From: CAVZLD01 sp963776055
GTDB taxonomy: Bacteria; Planctomycetota; Planctomycetia; Pirellulales; Pirellulaceae
Assembly (NCBI GenBank): GCA_963776055.1
Contig: CAVZLD010000015.1
Location: 443,512 to 507,511, forward strand
Direction: 5' to 3'
DNA length: 64,000 bases
Both the position numbers and the translations under genes were made by a program. The notes beneath the pieces are model-generated. The model was not told the origin of the DNA. It saw only the letters and a program-made list of their open reading frames with translations, and did no database searches. Below are positions 37,088 to 45,553 of the stretch, one piece after another (within the stretch, counting starts at the first letter, position 1; each line of letters starts with the position of its first letter).

Positions 37088-37619
37088 CTTTCGGCGTTGC
37101 CGGCAAGTCCTTTACGAATCCTCCCGCCGATCGGTTCAGTCTTCTGCCTGACCGATCCCCCAGTCGGCCGCGCGATGGCTCGCTGTTCGGACCGCTGTGC
37201 CACACGACGTGTCGCACCTCCGATTCGCGATACTCATGTCGCGCCAACCGCTGGATGAATTCGCGAAATCCGCGTTCCAGTTCATCCCACACGTTGCGCG
37301 TCAAATCACCTTGACAGGCGCAGTCCCGCAAAAGTTCCAGTTTTTCAATGAGCTCAGCATGTTCCGCCAGCAATCTCTGCGAGACCGGTGCCAATTGGGG
37401 GGTTGATCGCCCAACTTGCTCAAAGATCCCCGTTGATTCCTCATCGGCAAAATGCAGGCTCACCTGTTCGCAAAGTCGCTGGAACAAATGCGACACTCTG
37501 GTGGCGGGTTGTTGCTGTTCGACCAGGATGCGCAACAGTGTGGTTGCAAGCTCACAGATCTCGGAATGCTCCCGCGAAAGCTGTTGATACACTTCCCCTG
37601 TCATTTCCCTGCATTTCAT
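37017..37619 (-). CDS. Hemerythrin-like (HHE) protein, C-terminus doubtful
   Basis: Residues 1-150 fit a four-helix hemerythrin with iron ligands in helices: 'LSREHSEICELATTLL', 'QVSLHFADEESTGIFEQ', 'LLAEHAELIEKLELLR' and 'IQRLARHEYRESE'. Such proteins bind oxygen or sense it through a di-iron centre. After 'RHEYRESE' the sequence turns Arg/Ser/Gly-rich and overlaps the next gene by 71 bases. Another frame ends 'ADWGIGQAED' at TGA 37136-37138, a more natural end, so a frameshift near 37180 is likely. The start is ATG 37619 or ATG 37604. Its presence beside a globin-coupled kinase supports an oxygen theme. Confidence 0.82.
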   Translation of the reverse strand: MKCREMTGEVYQQLSREHSEICELATTLLRILVEQQQPATRVSHLFQRLCEQVSLHFADEESTGIFEQVGRSTPQLAPVSQRLLAEHAELIEKLELLRDCACQGDLTRNVWDELERGFREFIQRLARHEYRESEVRHVVWHSGPNSEPSRGRLGDRSGRRLNRSAGGFVKDLPATPKDAHGTVSDRERRRGNDSTVGPGG

Positions 37620-37712
37620 GGCCCACCTCGCCCCTAGGAGACATCTTGGTCGGTACCTTGCGTCGAACGAGCACATTCCCTCCCTGCGCAATCGACGCCC
37701 TATGCCGCACAA

Positions 37713-37718
37713 ATTATA
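37713..37718 (-). promoter_or_regulatory. TATAAT -10 box upstream of the hemerythrin-like gene
   Basis: A perfect minus-strand TATAAT in an otherwise GC-rich stretch, about 95 bases before the likely start codon. There is no recognisable -35 box, which could mean an activator is needed. Confidence 0.4.
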
Positions 37719-37829
37719 CGGAGCCGCGCGGCGCCGGAGCAGAATCGACCCCAGCGAGCCGTGGCGGGAAGTTCCCCCGAACGTGCCTCTGTGGAGGGGC
37801 TGCGGCCAGAAGGGCCGCCGGTACACGAG

Positions 37830-39160
37830 TTACCGGATACGTGTCAGTTGCAGCCGCAGTGCGCCATGATTGTCGCCCAGATGATTCCACCGATCGTGGC
37901 AGCGCAGGTACAGCTTTCCGGCACGTGGCGGAACGAGTGCGCTGTCGGGCGAAAGCGCAAACGGAGAGGTTAAGGTGAAGTCCTTCAAGATCACGCCCTC
38001 CACATCGCCCCAGCCCTCGGCGTTGCCGGTGCCGTCCAACGTCGCTCCATCCGGCAGCAGGCCCCAAGATCCGGTGATCTTCACGGAATACTCTTCCCCG
38101 GAGCGGACCAGAATCTCGGTCGCCTGAAAACCAGCTCGAGCCATCAGTCGCATGTGCGTGGACCGGTCTTGTTCCAGCGCGACAAATTCCGCCTCCCAAG
38201 GCCAGCGACAAAGATCGACACGATAGCCGTCTGCCAGATGTTCTTGGAACTGCTGCAGCTCAAAATCAATCTCTCGGTGTGCCGATCGGAGTGTTTGCGT
38301 TAGCGTGTCCGCCTGGCCCGCCAGCATCTGCTGCCCCAGGATTTGGAACTTCTTCTGGTAATTCGCGTTGTAATGCAACAGATGACACAGCGCCCAACTC
38401 TCGGCATACGCACGACGTGTTCCGTTAAGAGCTTGCCGGTCGGCCGAGTTCCAAGTCGACAGATCAAAGGCGATCGGTGTCGCTGTCGAACCCGGAAGTT
38501 TGCGAAACCGCTCCACGGTTCGATGGAGTTGTCGCGTGAATTTCGGTTGGTTCAGAATTCGGTTCAGGGACAGGTCTTCAGCCACTTCCAACAGATAACG
38601 GGTTTCGGAGCGACACAGCGCGCCGCGTGTTTTGGGGGAACGCGCAAGACCTCGGCCATCCCTTCGCGGTACCAGTCCGGTCCCGCTCGACCAAACGTCT
38701 GAAAACAATAGGCATGGACCATCTCATGTTCCAGCACACCGGTTCGCGTTGTCGCAAAGACGCACGTTTGGCGACCTTCGTTACGACCCGCTCTCGCGTG
38801 CTGCACGGCGGTGCCGCCGCCGATGTGCTGGAGGACTACGGCGGCTTCCGCCAGCGGGAAGCGGTCGGGTGGCCACTGGTCCAGCCGATCCACCAGGTAC
38901 ACCTCAATCATTCCCGGCACCGGGCGAGCCCAGTATTTCTGGGTCCGTCGCAGGACTTGCTCCATGCGATTCAGATGGTCCCGCGCACGGGATGGCCCCA
39001 GATCCGTGTAGAGGCGAACATGTCGCGAACGCAACTCGCGAATCTTGGCGGATGGTTCGGCGGTAGCTGCCTCGGCCGTGAGGCAACTCGAGAACGCGGT
39101 GATGAGCAAACCGAGTAACGAGGCAACCGTCCAAGAAGGATCACGGCCTCGCGCGGTCAT
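37830..39160 (-). CDS. Secreted zinc metalloprotease-like protein (one frameshift)
   Basis: From ATG 39160 the protein has a signal peptide ('VASLLGLLITAFSSCLTAEA'), then 'SRHVRLYTDLG', and a gluzincin-type zinc motif 'VLEHEMVHAYCFQTFG' (H-E-x-x-H) followed by 'DWYREGMAEV', whose Glu could be the third ligand. This is the layout of DUF1570-like putative peptidases. The frame breaks at the G-run 38634-38638 (one base missing); the rest continues as 'PKTRGALCRSETRYLLEVAE' and on to a beta-rich C-terminal domain ending 'GALRLQLTRIR'. Corrected length about 440. An ATG at 39208 is an alternative start. Substrate unknown. Confidence 0.8.
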
Positions 39161-39730
39161 ACCCGATGCGCCGCCGCTTGGGGCGACTTCGGTGAAAGCA
39201 TCCTGCATGGCTCATCCCCGCCCGTTGGCGGTAGGTGCCGACACGGGGGGAGGGAGCGACACGTTTCCCTGTTCCTGGTACCAGTCGAGTCTACTTGAAG
39301 GGTGCGCCAGAAGCAAGAAGCGCCGCAGGACAGTCGCGTGGCCGGCGAAAGCGAAAGAGAAGTTGTCGCTCGATTGTCACTCGATCGCCACCGCTCCGCC
39401 TCGATGGGGTGCCAAGTTGGCTCCAAAGTCGACGGTTGTGGCGCGTATTCAGCAAAGCAAGCCTGCCGTGCGACGCTCCGCGGAACCGCGCGGGAGTCCG
39501 CGCGAATCTGTCGGTCCGATCTGCGTTCCTCCTCGTCTCCCGCTGCCTCCATGGTCTGCCTCTCGCTTCCTGCCGTCTTTCTTTCCTTTTTCCTTTCGCC
39601 GGCTCTCTCTACAATAGGGTTACGCGGCTCCCATTCGGCGCGTTTGGTGGTTGGAAACAGCGCGGAGAGAGATATCGGTTCCGCGAAAGGCCGAATGTCT
39701 TCCCACAGTAGGCATTCGCCAGGGGAAACT
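39161..39730. other. 570-base divergent intergenic region with a weak promoter
   Basis: No convincing gene on either strand. A pyrimidine-rich stretch (about 39560-39610) leads into TACAAT at 39610-39615, a plausible -10 box for the regulator starting at 39731; I see no matching -35 box. Confidence 0.4.
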
Positions 39731-40105
39731 ATGATGCGTCGTGATCCGGACTCTGAGAGTGGCTATGTAGCGGGCGCGGATTTCGTGTTTCGCGAACAGG
39801 AACAGGTCGCTCGCCAGGCGGCGCAGAGGGACGAACAGATCGTTCCGCGCCCCGGGTATCTCGTGGAATTGTCCGGCGAACCGATTCCGTTGGAACCGAT
39901 TGAATACCGCATTCTGAAGTTCCTGGCACGCAAGCCGTACAAGGCTTACTCCCGGCGGCAGATCATCGAGGCGGTGGCGGCTTCCGACACTCCTCTGACG
40001 GAGGAAGAACTGGATCAGCACATCCAGTCACTGCGAGGGAAGTTGGGACTTTTCAGTGACTATGTGCAGTCCGTCCCTTTCATTGGCTATCGTTTCAAGG
40101 CCTGA
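39731..40105 (+). CDS. OmpR/PhoB-type winged-helix protein without receiver
   Basis: 124 residues. The C-terminal about 80 are a transcriptional-regulatory winged helix: 'GEPIPLEPIEYRILKFLARK', 'YSRRQIIEAVAASDTPLTEE', 'ELDQHIQSLRGKLGLFSDYV' and 'QSVPFIGYRFKA', the last being the typical wing ending. The N-terminal about 40 residues are polar and do not form a receiver domain, so it is not phosphorylated like a normal response regulator. The AGGGGAAA upstream supports ATG 39731 (double ATG). Its 3' end overlaps the convergent tctA gene by 11 bases. Confidence 0.82.
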   Translation: MMRRDPDSESGYVAGADFVFREQEQVARQAAQRDEQIVPRPGYLVELSGEPIPLEPIEYRILKFLARKPYKAYSRRQIIEAVAASDTPLTEEELDQHIQSLRGKLGLFSDYVQSVPFIGYRFKA

Positions 40106-41642
40106 GAGACGTTGCCGGGCGGCGCTGTCTCCACCACCGCGCGGTGACGGGTGCCAGCCAGAGTAGCAGGCAACCGGCGGCCAGCAGCAAGGAAATCCAC
40201 GACGAGAAGAACGCGATCGCCGAGTGCGACTTGCTGACACATTGAATGAACTTGTGTTCCAGTTCGCCGCCGAGAATGATTCCCAATACGACGGGGCCGA
40301 GCGGAACGTGCCAACGTTCCAACGCGAATCCGAGAACGCCCATTGCCAGCATCACCAGCACGTCAAAGTGGCTCGCGTTCATGGCAAACGATCCCACCGC
40401 ACAGAACATGACGATGCCGGGCAGCAGTAGTGCTCGCGGAATATGGATCAAGAGCGTTCCCAGCCGGATGGCCAGGAACCCGATGGGGAGCAGAAACAGA
40501 TTGGCGAGCACGAAGGTGACGTAGATGCTGTAGACCAACGTCGCCTGCTGCAAGTTCTGCGTGGCGTCGAAGATGTCGGGCCCCGGACGGATGTTCTTCA
40601 TCATCAGGACCCCAATGGCGATCGCGGTCACACTATCGCCCGGGATGCCAAAGACGAGCGCGGGGATCCAAGCGCTGCCCAAAGCCGCATTGTTGGCGCC
40701 GGTGGCGTCTGCCAGACCGTCCTCCGATCCGTGTCCGTAGGCGGACGGGTCAGCCGAGAATCGTTTGGAAACGGCATAAGAAATCCACGCGGCAATGTCG
40801 GCGCCCGCCCCAGGCAGCATTCCGACAAAAGAACCGATGACGCTGCTCCGCAAGAGGTGTCCGCTCCGCCGACCCGCTCGTCGCAGCACGTGCGAAAGGA
40901 CCGGTCCCAAACGGTTGCCTTCCCGGGTTTGCGCCGCCGCCGGAACGTCCCCGGAAGACACGCCGCGGCGAATGGAGATCGCATTGCGAAGAACCTCCGA
41001 AATGCCGAACAGCCCGATCATCGCCGGAATGAAATGGATCCCGGTGATCAGTTCGTCGAACCCGAACGTCAATCGGGGCACGCTGTAGTCCGTTCCGAGG
41101 CCCACCGTGGAAAACAACAGTCCGAGCAGGAGGGCCAGTGCGCCTTTCCACCGCGATGCATCCGAGACGATCGCCGCGCACATCAGCCCCAGTAGATAGA
41201 GCCAGAAGTACTCGTAACTGGTGAACCTTGCGGCCAAACGAGCAAGCTGGGGCGCGGCCAAAATCAGCACGAGCGTACCAAATAGCCCCCCCAGGACACT
41301 GAAGATCAGAGAGGTCCCCAAAGCGCGGGCGGCCCAACCGCGACAGGTCAAGGCGTAGGCGTCGGCCGCGTAAGCTGCGGAGGCCGGTGTGCCCGGAATC
41401 CGCACCAGTGTCGCCGGGATGTCACCAGCGAAAATGCTGCAGGTCACGGTCGTTACAATGGCGGCAATTGCCTGCTGGTCACTCAAGAAGAACGTCATCG
41501 GCACGAGCAAGGCGACGGCCATGGTGGCCGTCAGGCCGGGAATTGACCCCACGAAGATCCCGTAGAAAGCGGTCAATCCGATGATGCCCAGCATTGTCGG
41601 ATCGATCGCCGATTCCAGAGCGGCTTGAAGTGCCTCGTTCAT
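40095..41642 (-). CDS. tctA: Tripartite tricarboxylate transporter large permease
   Basis: The 12-helix membrane subunit of the TTT family, which imports citrate or other carboxylates with a periplasmic TctC binding protein and small TctB subunit. Motifs: 'GIIGLTAFYGIFVGSIPGLT', 'TCSIFAGDIPATLVRIPGTP', 'ASAAYAADAYAL', 'GSFVGMLPGAGADIAAWISY', 'GSAWIPALVFGIPGDSVTAI' and a C-terminal 'GIILGGELEHKFIQ'. 515 residues is normal. The ATG at 41642 lies one base past the stop of the fused tctC-tctB gene, so they are cotranscribed. Confidence 0.93.
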   Translation of the reverse strand: MNEALQAALESAIDPTMLGIIGLTAFYGIFVGSIPGLTATMAVALLVPMTFFLSDQQAIAAIVTTVTCSIFAGDIPATLVRIPGTPASAAYAADAYALTCRGWAARALGTSLIFSVLGGLFGTLVLILAAPQLARLAARFTSYEYFWLYLLGLMCAAIVSDASRWKGALALLLGLLFSTVGLGTDYSVPRLTFGFDELITGIHFIPAMIGLFGISEVLRNAISIRRGVSSGDVPAAAQTREGNRLGPVLSHVLRRAGRRSGHLLRSSVIGSFVGMLPGAGADIAAWISYAVSKRFSADPSAYGHGSEDGLADATGANNAALGSAWIPALVFGIPGDSVTAIAIGVLMMKNIRPGPDIFDATQNLQQATLVYSIYVTFVLANLFLLPIGFLAIRLGTLLIHIPRALLLPGIVMFCAVGSFAMNASHFDVLVMLAMGVLGFALERWHVPLGPVVLGIILGGELEHKFIQCVSKSHSAIAFFSSWISLLLAAGCLLLWLAPVTARWWRQRRPATSLRP

Positions 41643-41643
41643 G

Positions 41644-43014
41644 TCACCAACCCAGCCAGCCACGCGGCAGCGGTACGCGCAGCAGATGAGCAAACACTTG
41701 ATACACGGTGACGGAAAAGACCGCCGACGCCAGGATCGCGGTCCGCCACGAAACGCCGAGTCGGTAACTCAATGTCACCATGAGCAGAAAGCTTAAGAGC
41801 ACAAACCCAACAGTCTCGACACACACGACGTAGATCAGAACGGCGCCGACGACGAGGGCAAAATTCCACCAGTTCGCGTTCGGGTGTTCTTCCGCCGCGG
41901 TGTCCGTCGAAAGCGGAGGAGCCCCGCGCCATCGCGGCACGAGGAGTCCTGCCCCGGTCAATCCCAGCAGGATGATCAACGCGCCGGGAAATGCCATCGG
42001 CGGGAAGCGGTCCTGGTTGACCGATCGCATCGATTCGCTGGTCAAGAGCGTGCCCAACTTGCGGTCCGTTTCGTTCAGAAACTGTTGTAGATCTTCCCCT
42101 GTTCGCCAGTGGTGATCAAATCCCGCTTGTTGCATGAATTGTGGAAAGGTAGTGTCTCCCACCCGTGTTTCACCTTGGACCACCCGCAGCAGCGTCTCGC
42201 GAAGCCGCTGCTGGATGGCTGGCGGTGTGCCGCGCGGAACGACGATGGCGCGCCAACCTCCCAGGACCCAATCGGTGCCCTGCTCGCGAAACGTCGGGAT
42301 CTCGGCAAATTCCGGCAAACGTTGCGGAGCCATCACGCCCAGAGCCCGGATTTGGCCGGATGCCAGCAGGGCATTGGCTTCTGGGAGACTGCAGCACACC
42401 AGGTCCAAACCGCCACTGATCAGTTCCTGCAACGAGGGGCCGGCACCCGTCGACGACACCCAATTCAGATCATCCGCCTGCATTTCCGCGGCGATCAGCC
42501 AACCGGCGGCTGCCAAGTGCCAGGCTCCGCCCGTGGCGGTCCCCGAAGCTCGTAACTGTCCTGGTTCGGCGCGGATCGCCTGCTCCAGGTCGGGGAGCGT
42601 TCGCCAAGGAGCATCCGCCATTGCGAACACGGCCGCGTAGTCCTCGTTCAGCGACACCAAGGGTTCGCAGTCGTCGACCGTCAGTGAGGTAAGACCGCTC
42701 CAGTGCATCATGTTCAATTCGAGCGTGGCCATCGTCAGCGTGTACCCATCCGGGCGGGCACGCCGCAGCCCCCGACTGTGACCGGTGACCCCTTTGCCGC
42801 CCGACGCGTTAATCACGTTCACGGGGACGTGCAGCTGGGTTTCCAAATGGGCCGCGATATTTCGGGAAACGATGTCCGTTCCGCCGCCGGCAGCCCAAGG
42901 GCAGATCAGCAGGATCGGCCGGTCCGGATAGAAGGCGGCTGCCGACAGGCTGGTCGTCAGCAGGAATCCAACGGCCAGGGCCGAAACGCAATAACGTGGG
43001 CGGGGGTTGTCCAT
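41644..43014 (-). CDS. TctC-TctB fusion: carboxylate-binding protein joined to small permease
   Basis: 456 residues carrying two subunits of one transporter. Residues 1-25 are a signal peptide or anchor ('VSALAVGFLLTTSLSAAAFY'); about 26-320 form a Bug/TctC binding domain ('YPDRPILLICPWAAGGGTDI', 'VNVINASGGKGVTGHSRG', 'PDGYTLTMATLE'); about 325-456 hold the TctB part with four hydrophobic helices ('ALIILLGLTGAGLLVP', 'NFALVVGAVLIYVVCVETVG', 'VLLSFLLMVTLSYRLG', 'AILASAVFSVTVYQVFAHLL'). The frame runs through without a break, with a short linker. Normally these are separate genes; here the receptor would be tethered to the membrane by its own permease subunit. TctA follows directly. Confidence 0.85.
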   Translation of the reverse strand: MDNPRPRYCVSALAVGFLLTTSLSAAAFYPDRPILLICPWAAGGGTDIVSRNIAAHLETQLHVPVNVINASGGKGVTGHSRGLRRARPDGYTLTMATLELNMMHWSGLTSLTVDDCEPLVSLNEDYAAVFAMADAPWRTLPDLEQAIRAEPGQLRASGTATGGAWHLAAAGWLIAAEMQADDLNWVSSTGAGPSLQELISGGLDLVCCSLPEANALLASGQIRALGVMAPQRLPEFAEIPTFREQGTDWVLGGWRAIVVPRGTPPAIQQRLRETLLRVVQGETRVGDTTFPQFMQQAGFDHHWRTGEDLQQFLNETDRKLGTLLTSESMRSVNQDRFPPMAFPGALIILLGLTGAGLLVPRWRGAPPLSTDTAAEEHPNANWWNFALVVGAVLIYVVCVETVGFVLLSFLLMVTLSYRLGVSWRTAILASAVFSVTVYQVFAHLLRVPLPRGWLGW

Positions 43015-43226
43015 CGGACGGCGAGTTCCTGAGACGCTTCCGAGTCGAGCCGAGCGGGCTGCCTTGTGTGCCGTGACTGCTGTTGGGTCGTCGGCGATCC
43101 GCATCATACCAGTTCGACAGGCAGCGAAGGATGCCGCGGTCGGATCGAGGTCCCGTCGACACGAGTGCGATGCGTTCGGATACAATGCGCCCATTCGTCC
43201 GGTTCGTGTGAGGGAGAGTCCGTTCG

Positions 43227-44552
43227 ATGAAGAGTCAGCACAAATTTAGCCGGCGCGGTTTTCTGGCCGGTACTTCGGCAGCGGCTTTTACGATTCTTCC
43301 TCGGCATGTTTTGGGTGCCGAGGGACAACCATCGGCCAATTCCAAGCTGAACATTGCTGCCGTGGGTGTCGGAGGCATGGGGGCGCATGACATCCAACGT
43401 GTGTCTTCGGAAAACGTGGGTGCCATCTGCGACGTCGATCAGCGGTTTGCGAAGAAAGCCGCGGAGGCGTTTCCCGAGGCCAAGCTCTACAGCGATTTCC
43501 GCGAGATGCTGGAGACGCACGAGGATCTGGATGCGGTGATGGTTGCCACGCCCGATCACTGTCACGCCGTGGTTGCGTTGGCGGCGATGCGGAAAGGCAA
43601 GCATGTTTTCTGCCAGAAGCCTTTGACGCACAGCGTGGGGGAGTCGCTGCTGATGCGACAGGTCGCCCAGGAAGCGAAGGTTGCGACGCAGATGGGCAAC
43701 CAGGGACAAGCAAGCGAAGATGCACGGCTGATCTGCGAACACATCTGGGCAGGATCGATCGGGGCCGTTCGGGAGATTCACTCGTGGTCGAATCGGCGTC
43801 CGGATATTTCCCCGCGCGGAATCCCGCGGCCGGCCGATCAACCGCCCGTCCCGGACGGATTGAATTGGGACCTTTGGCTCGGCCCTGCCCCCATACGACC
43901 GTATCATCCGGCCTATCATCCGTTCCGCTGGCGGGGCTGGTGGGATTTCGGCACCGGCGTGCTGGGTGACATCGGTTGTCACAATCTGTCCGCCGCATTC
44001 AAAGCCCTAAAACTGGGATGGCCGGTCAGTGTCGAGGCCTGTTCGACAAACTGGAGTGCGCCGCCGGAAGTCCAGAACGAGACGGCACCATTGGCGTCAA
44101 TCGTGACCTATCGCTTTGCGGCGACCGCGGAACATCCGGAACTCCTGGTCCACTGGTACGACGGGGGAATGATGCCTCCGTGGCCGCCGGTGGTGCGAGA
44201 TCGAAATCTGTTCGTCGACGACGGAACGCTCATCGTAGGCGAAGAAGGGCTGTTGCTGGGCGCGGAGGTGTTACCCGAGGAAAGAGCACAGAAGATTGGC
44301 AAGCCGCCGCAAGTGTTGGAGCGATCGCCGGGGCACTACGATGAATGGATTCAAGCTTGCAAAGGGGGCCCACCCGCAGGCAGTAACTTTGTCGACCATG
44401 CGGCCCATCTGGCCGCGGTGGTGCTGATGGGGAACATCGCCATTCGGACGCAACAGAAGTTGTATTGGGATGCCGATCAGCTTCGATTCACGAATTCTGA
44501 CCAGGCCAATGAACTGCTGCAACCGCCCTGTCGCGATGGTTGGAGTCTGTGA
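43227..44552 (+). CDS. Gfo/Idh/MocA-family oxidoreductase, Tat-exported
   Basis: 441 residues. The Tat signal 'SRRGFLAGTSAAAFTILPRH' is followed by a Rossmann fold ('LNIAAVGVGGMGAHDI', 'VGAICDVDQRFAKKAAEAFP') and the family motif 'QKPLTHSV' with the catalytic-type Lys, then the Gfo C-terminal domain ('WWDFGTGVLGDIGCHNLSAA'). Such NAD(P)-dependent enzymes act on sugars or inositols; planctomycetes have many Tat-tagged copies. The substrate is not deducible. The GAGGGAGAG before ATG 43227 gives a ribosome binding site. A sugar isomerase gene follows 46 bases downstream. Confidence 0.92.
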   Translation: MKSQHKFSRRGFLAGTSAAAFTILPRHVLGAEGQPSANSKLNIAAVGVGGMGAHDIQRVSSENVGAICDVDQRFAKKAAEAFPEAKLYSDFREMLETHEDLDAVMVATPDHCHAVVALAAMRKGKHVFCQKPLTHSVGESLLMRQVAQEAKVATQMGNQGQASEDARLICEHIWAGSIGAVREIHSWSNRRPDISPRGIPRPADQPPVPDGLNWDLWLGPAPIRPYHPAYHPFRWRGWWDFGTGVLGDIGCHNLSAAFKALKLGWPVSVEACSTNWSAPPEVQNETAPLASIVTYRFAATAEHPELLVHWYDGGMMPPWPPVVRDRNLFVDDGTLIVGEEGLLLGAEVLPEERAQKIGKPPQVLERSPGHYDEWIQACKGGPPAGSNFVDHAAHLAAVVLMGNIAIRTQQKLYWDADQLRFTNSDQANELLQPPCRDGWSL

Positions 44553-44598
44553 ACGCGCGATTCGGTTGGCAGCTTGACCGCAAAGAGAGGATTTCATC

Positions 44599-45546
44599 AT
44601 GCAGATTAGTCGGCGCAAGTTTATGGCAGCCATGAGTGCGGTCGCCGCGACCGGTGGCGGTACCCGTGGGGTAGGTATTGCGAAAGCCGGCGAGGCGATT
44701 TCAAGTCCGACGCGGCGCCGTCTGCCGATCGCCGTTTCGTCGTACTCTTTCTGGCGGTACAACGACACGACCAAGCTGCCGATCGAACGGTGTCTGGATC
44801 TGGCGGCGGAGATGGGCTTCGACGGATTCGAAGTGCTGCATGTGCAGATGACTGACGAGTCCAACGGGTATCTGCAGAAGCTGAAACGTCGCGCCTTTGT
44901 CAACGGTTTGGCACTCTGTGGGTTCTCGACGCATCAGGGATTCGTCACTCCCGATCGTGACGAGCGACAGCAGAATATTGACCATACCATTCATTGTCTG
45001 CAGTTGGCTCACGAGATGGGGATTCCCACGATGCGTGTCAATACGGGCCGCTGGCGCACGACGAAGAGTTTCGACGAACTGATGGCAAACCGGGGGATTG
45101 AGCCGCGATTGCCCGGTTACGAGGAAGAGGATGCGTTTGCGTGGGTCGTGGAGAGCTTTCAACAGCTTCTGCCCCACGCAGAAAAACTCGGTGTGCTGAT
45201 GGGATTGGAAAACCATTGGGGGTTGGGACGCACCGCGGAAGGCGTGTTGCGGATCGTTGAACAACTGGATTCGCCCTGGCTGCAGGTCACCATGGATACC
45301 GGGAACTTCCTCGAGGATTCCTACCGGCAGATGGAACAACTGGCGCCCCGGGCGGTGTTCGTGCAAGCGAAGACCTACTTCGGCGGCGGGAAGTGGTACA
45401 CGTTGGAAATCGATTACCCGCGCGTCGCCGAGATCCTTCGAAAGGTCAATTACCGCGGGTTTGTCTCACTGGAGTTCGAAGGCAAGGAAGAGTACGAAAC
45501 GGCGATTCCGCGAAGTTTGAAGCTGTTGCGAGACGCTTTTGCGTAA
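44599..45546 (+). CDS. Sugar phosphate isomerase/epimerase-like protein, Tat-exported
   Basis: 315 residues: Tat signal 'MQISRRKFMAAMSAVAATGG', then an AP-endonuclease-2/xylose-isomerase TIM barrel with 'CLDLAAEMGFDGFEVLHVQM', 'PTMRVNTGRWRT', 'LGVLMGLENHWGLGRTAEGV', 'WLQVTMDTGNFLEDSY', 'FVQAKTYFG' and 'YRGFVSLEFEGKEEYETAI', where Glu, Asp, His and Glu would bind a divalent metal. It belongs to the IolE/IolI-like group. The pairing with an exported Gfo/Idh dehydrogenase suggests joint modification of a sugar or inositol outside the cytoplasm. AGAGAGGA precedes ATG 44599. Confidence 0.92.
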   Translation: MQISRRKFMAAMSAVAATGGGTRGVGIAKAGEAISSPTRRRLPIAVSSYSFWRYNDTTKLPIERCLDLAAEMGFDGFEVLHVQMTDESNGYLQKLKRRAFVNGLALCGFSTHQGFVTPDRDERQQNIDHTIHCLQLAHEMGIPTMRVNTGRWRTTKSFDELMANRGIEPRLPGYEEEDAFAWVVESFQQLLPHAEKLGVLMGLENHWGLGRTAEGVLRIVEQLDSPWLQVTMDTGNFLEDSYRQMEQLAPRAVFVQAKTYFGGGKWYTLEIDYPRVAEILRKVNYRGFVSLEFEGKEEYETAIPRSLKLLRDAFA

Positions 45547-45553
45547 GTCGTAC

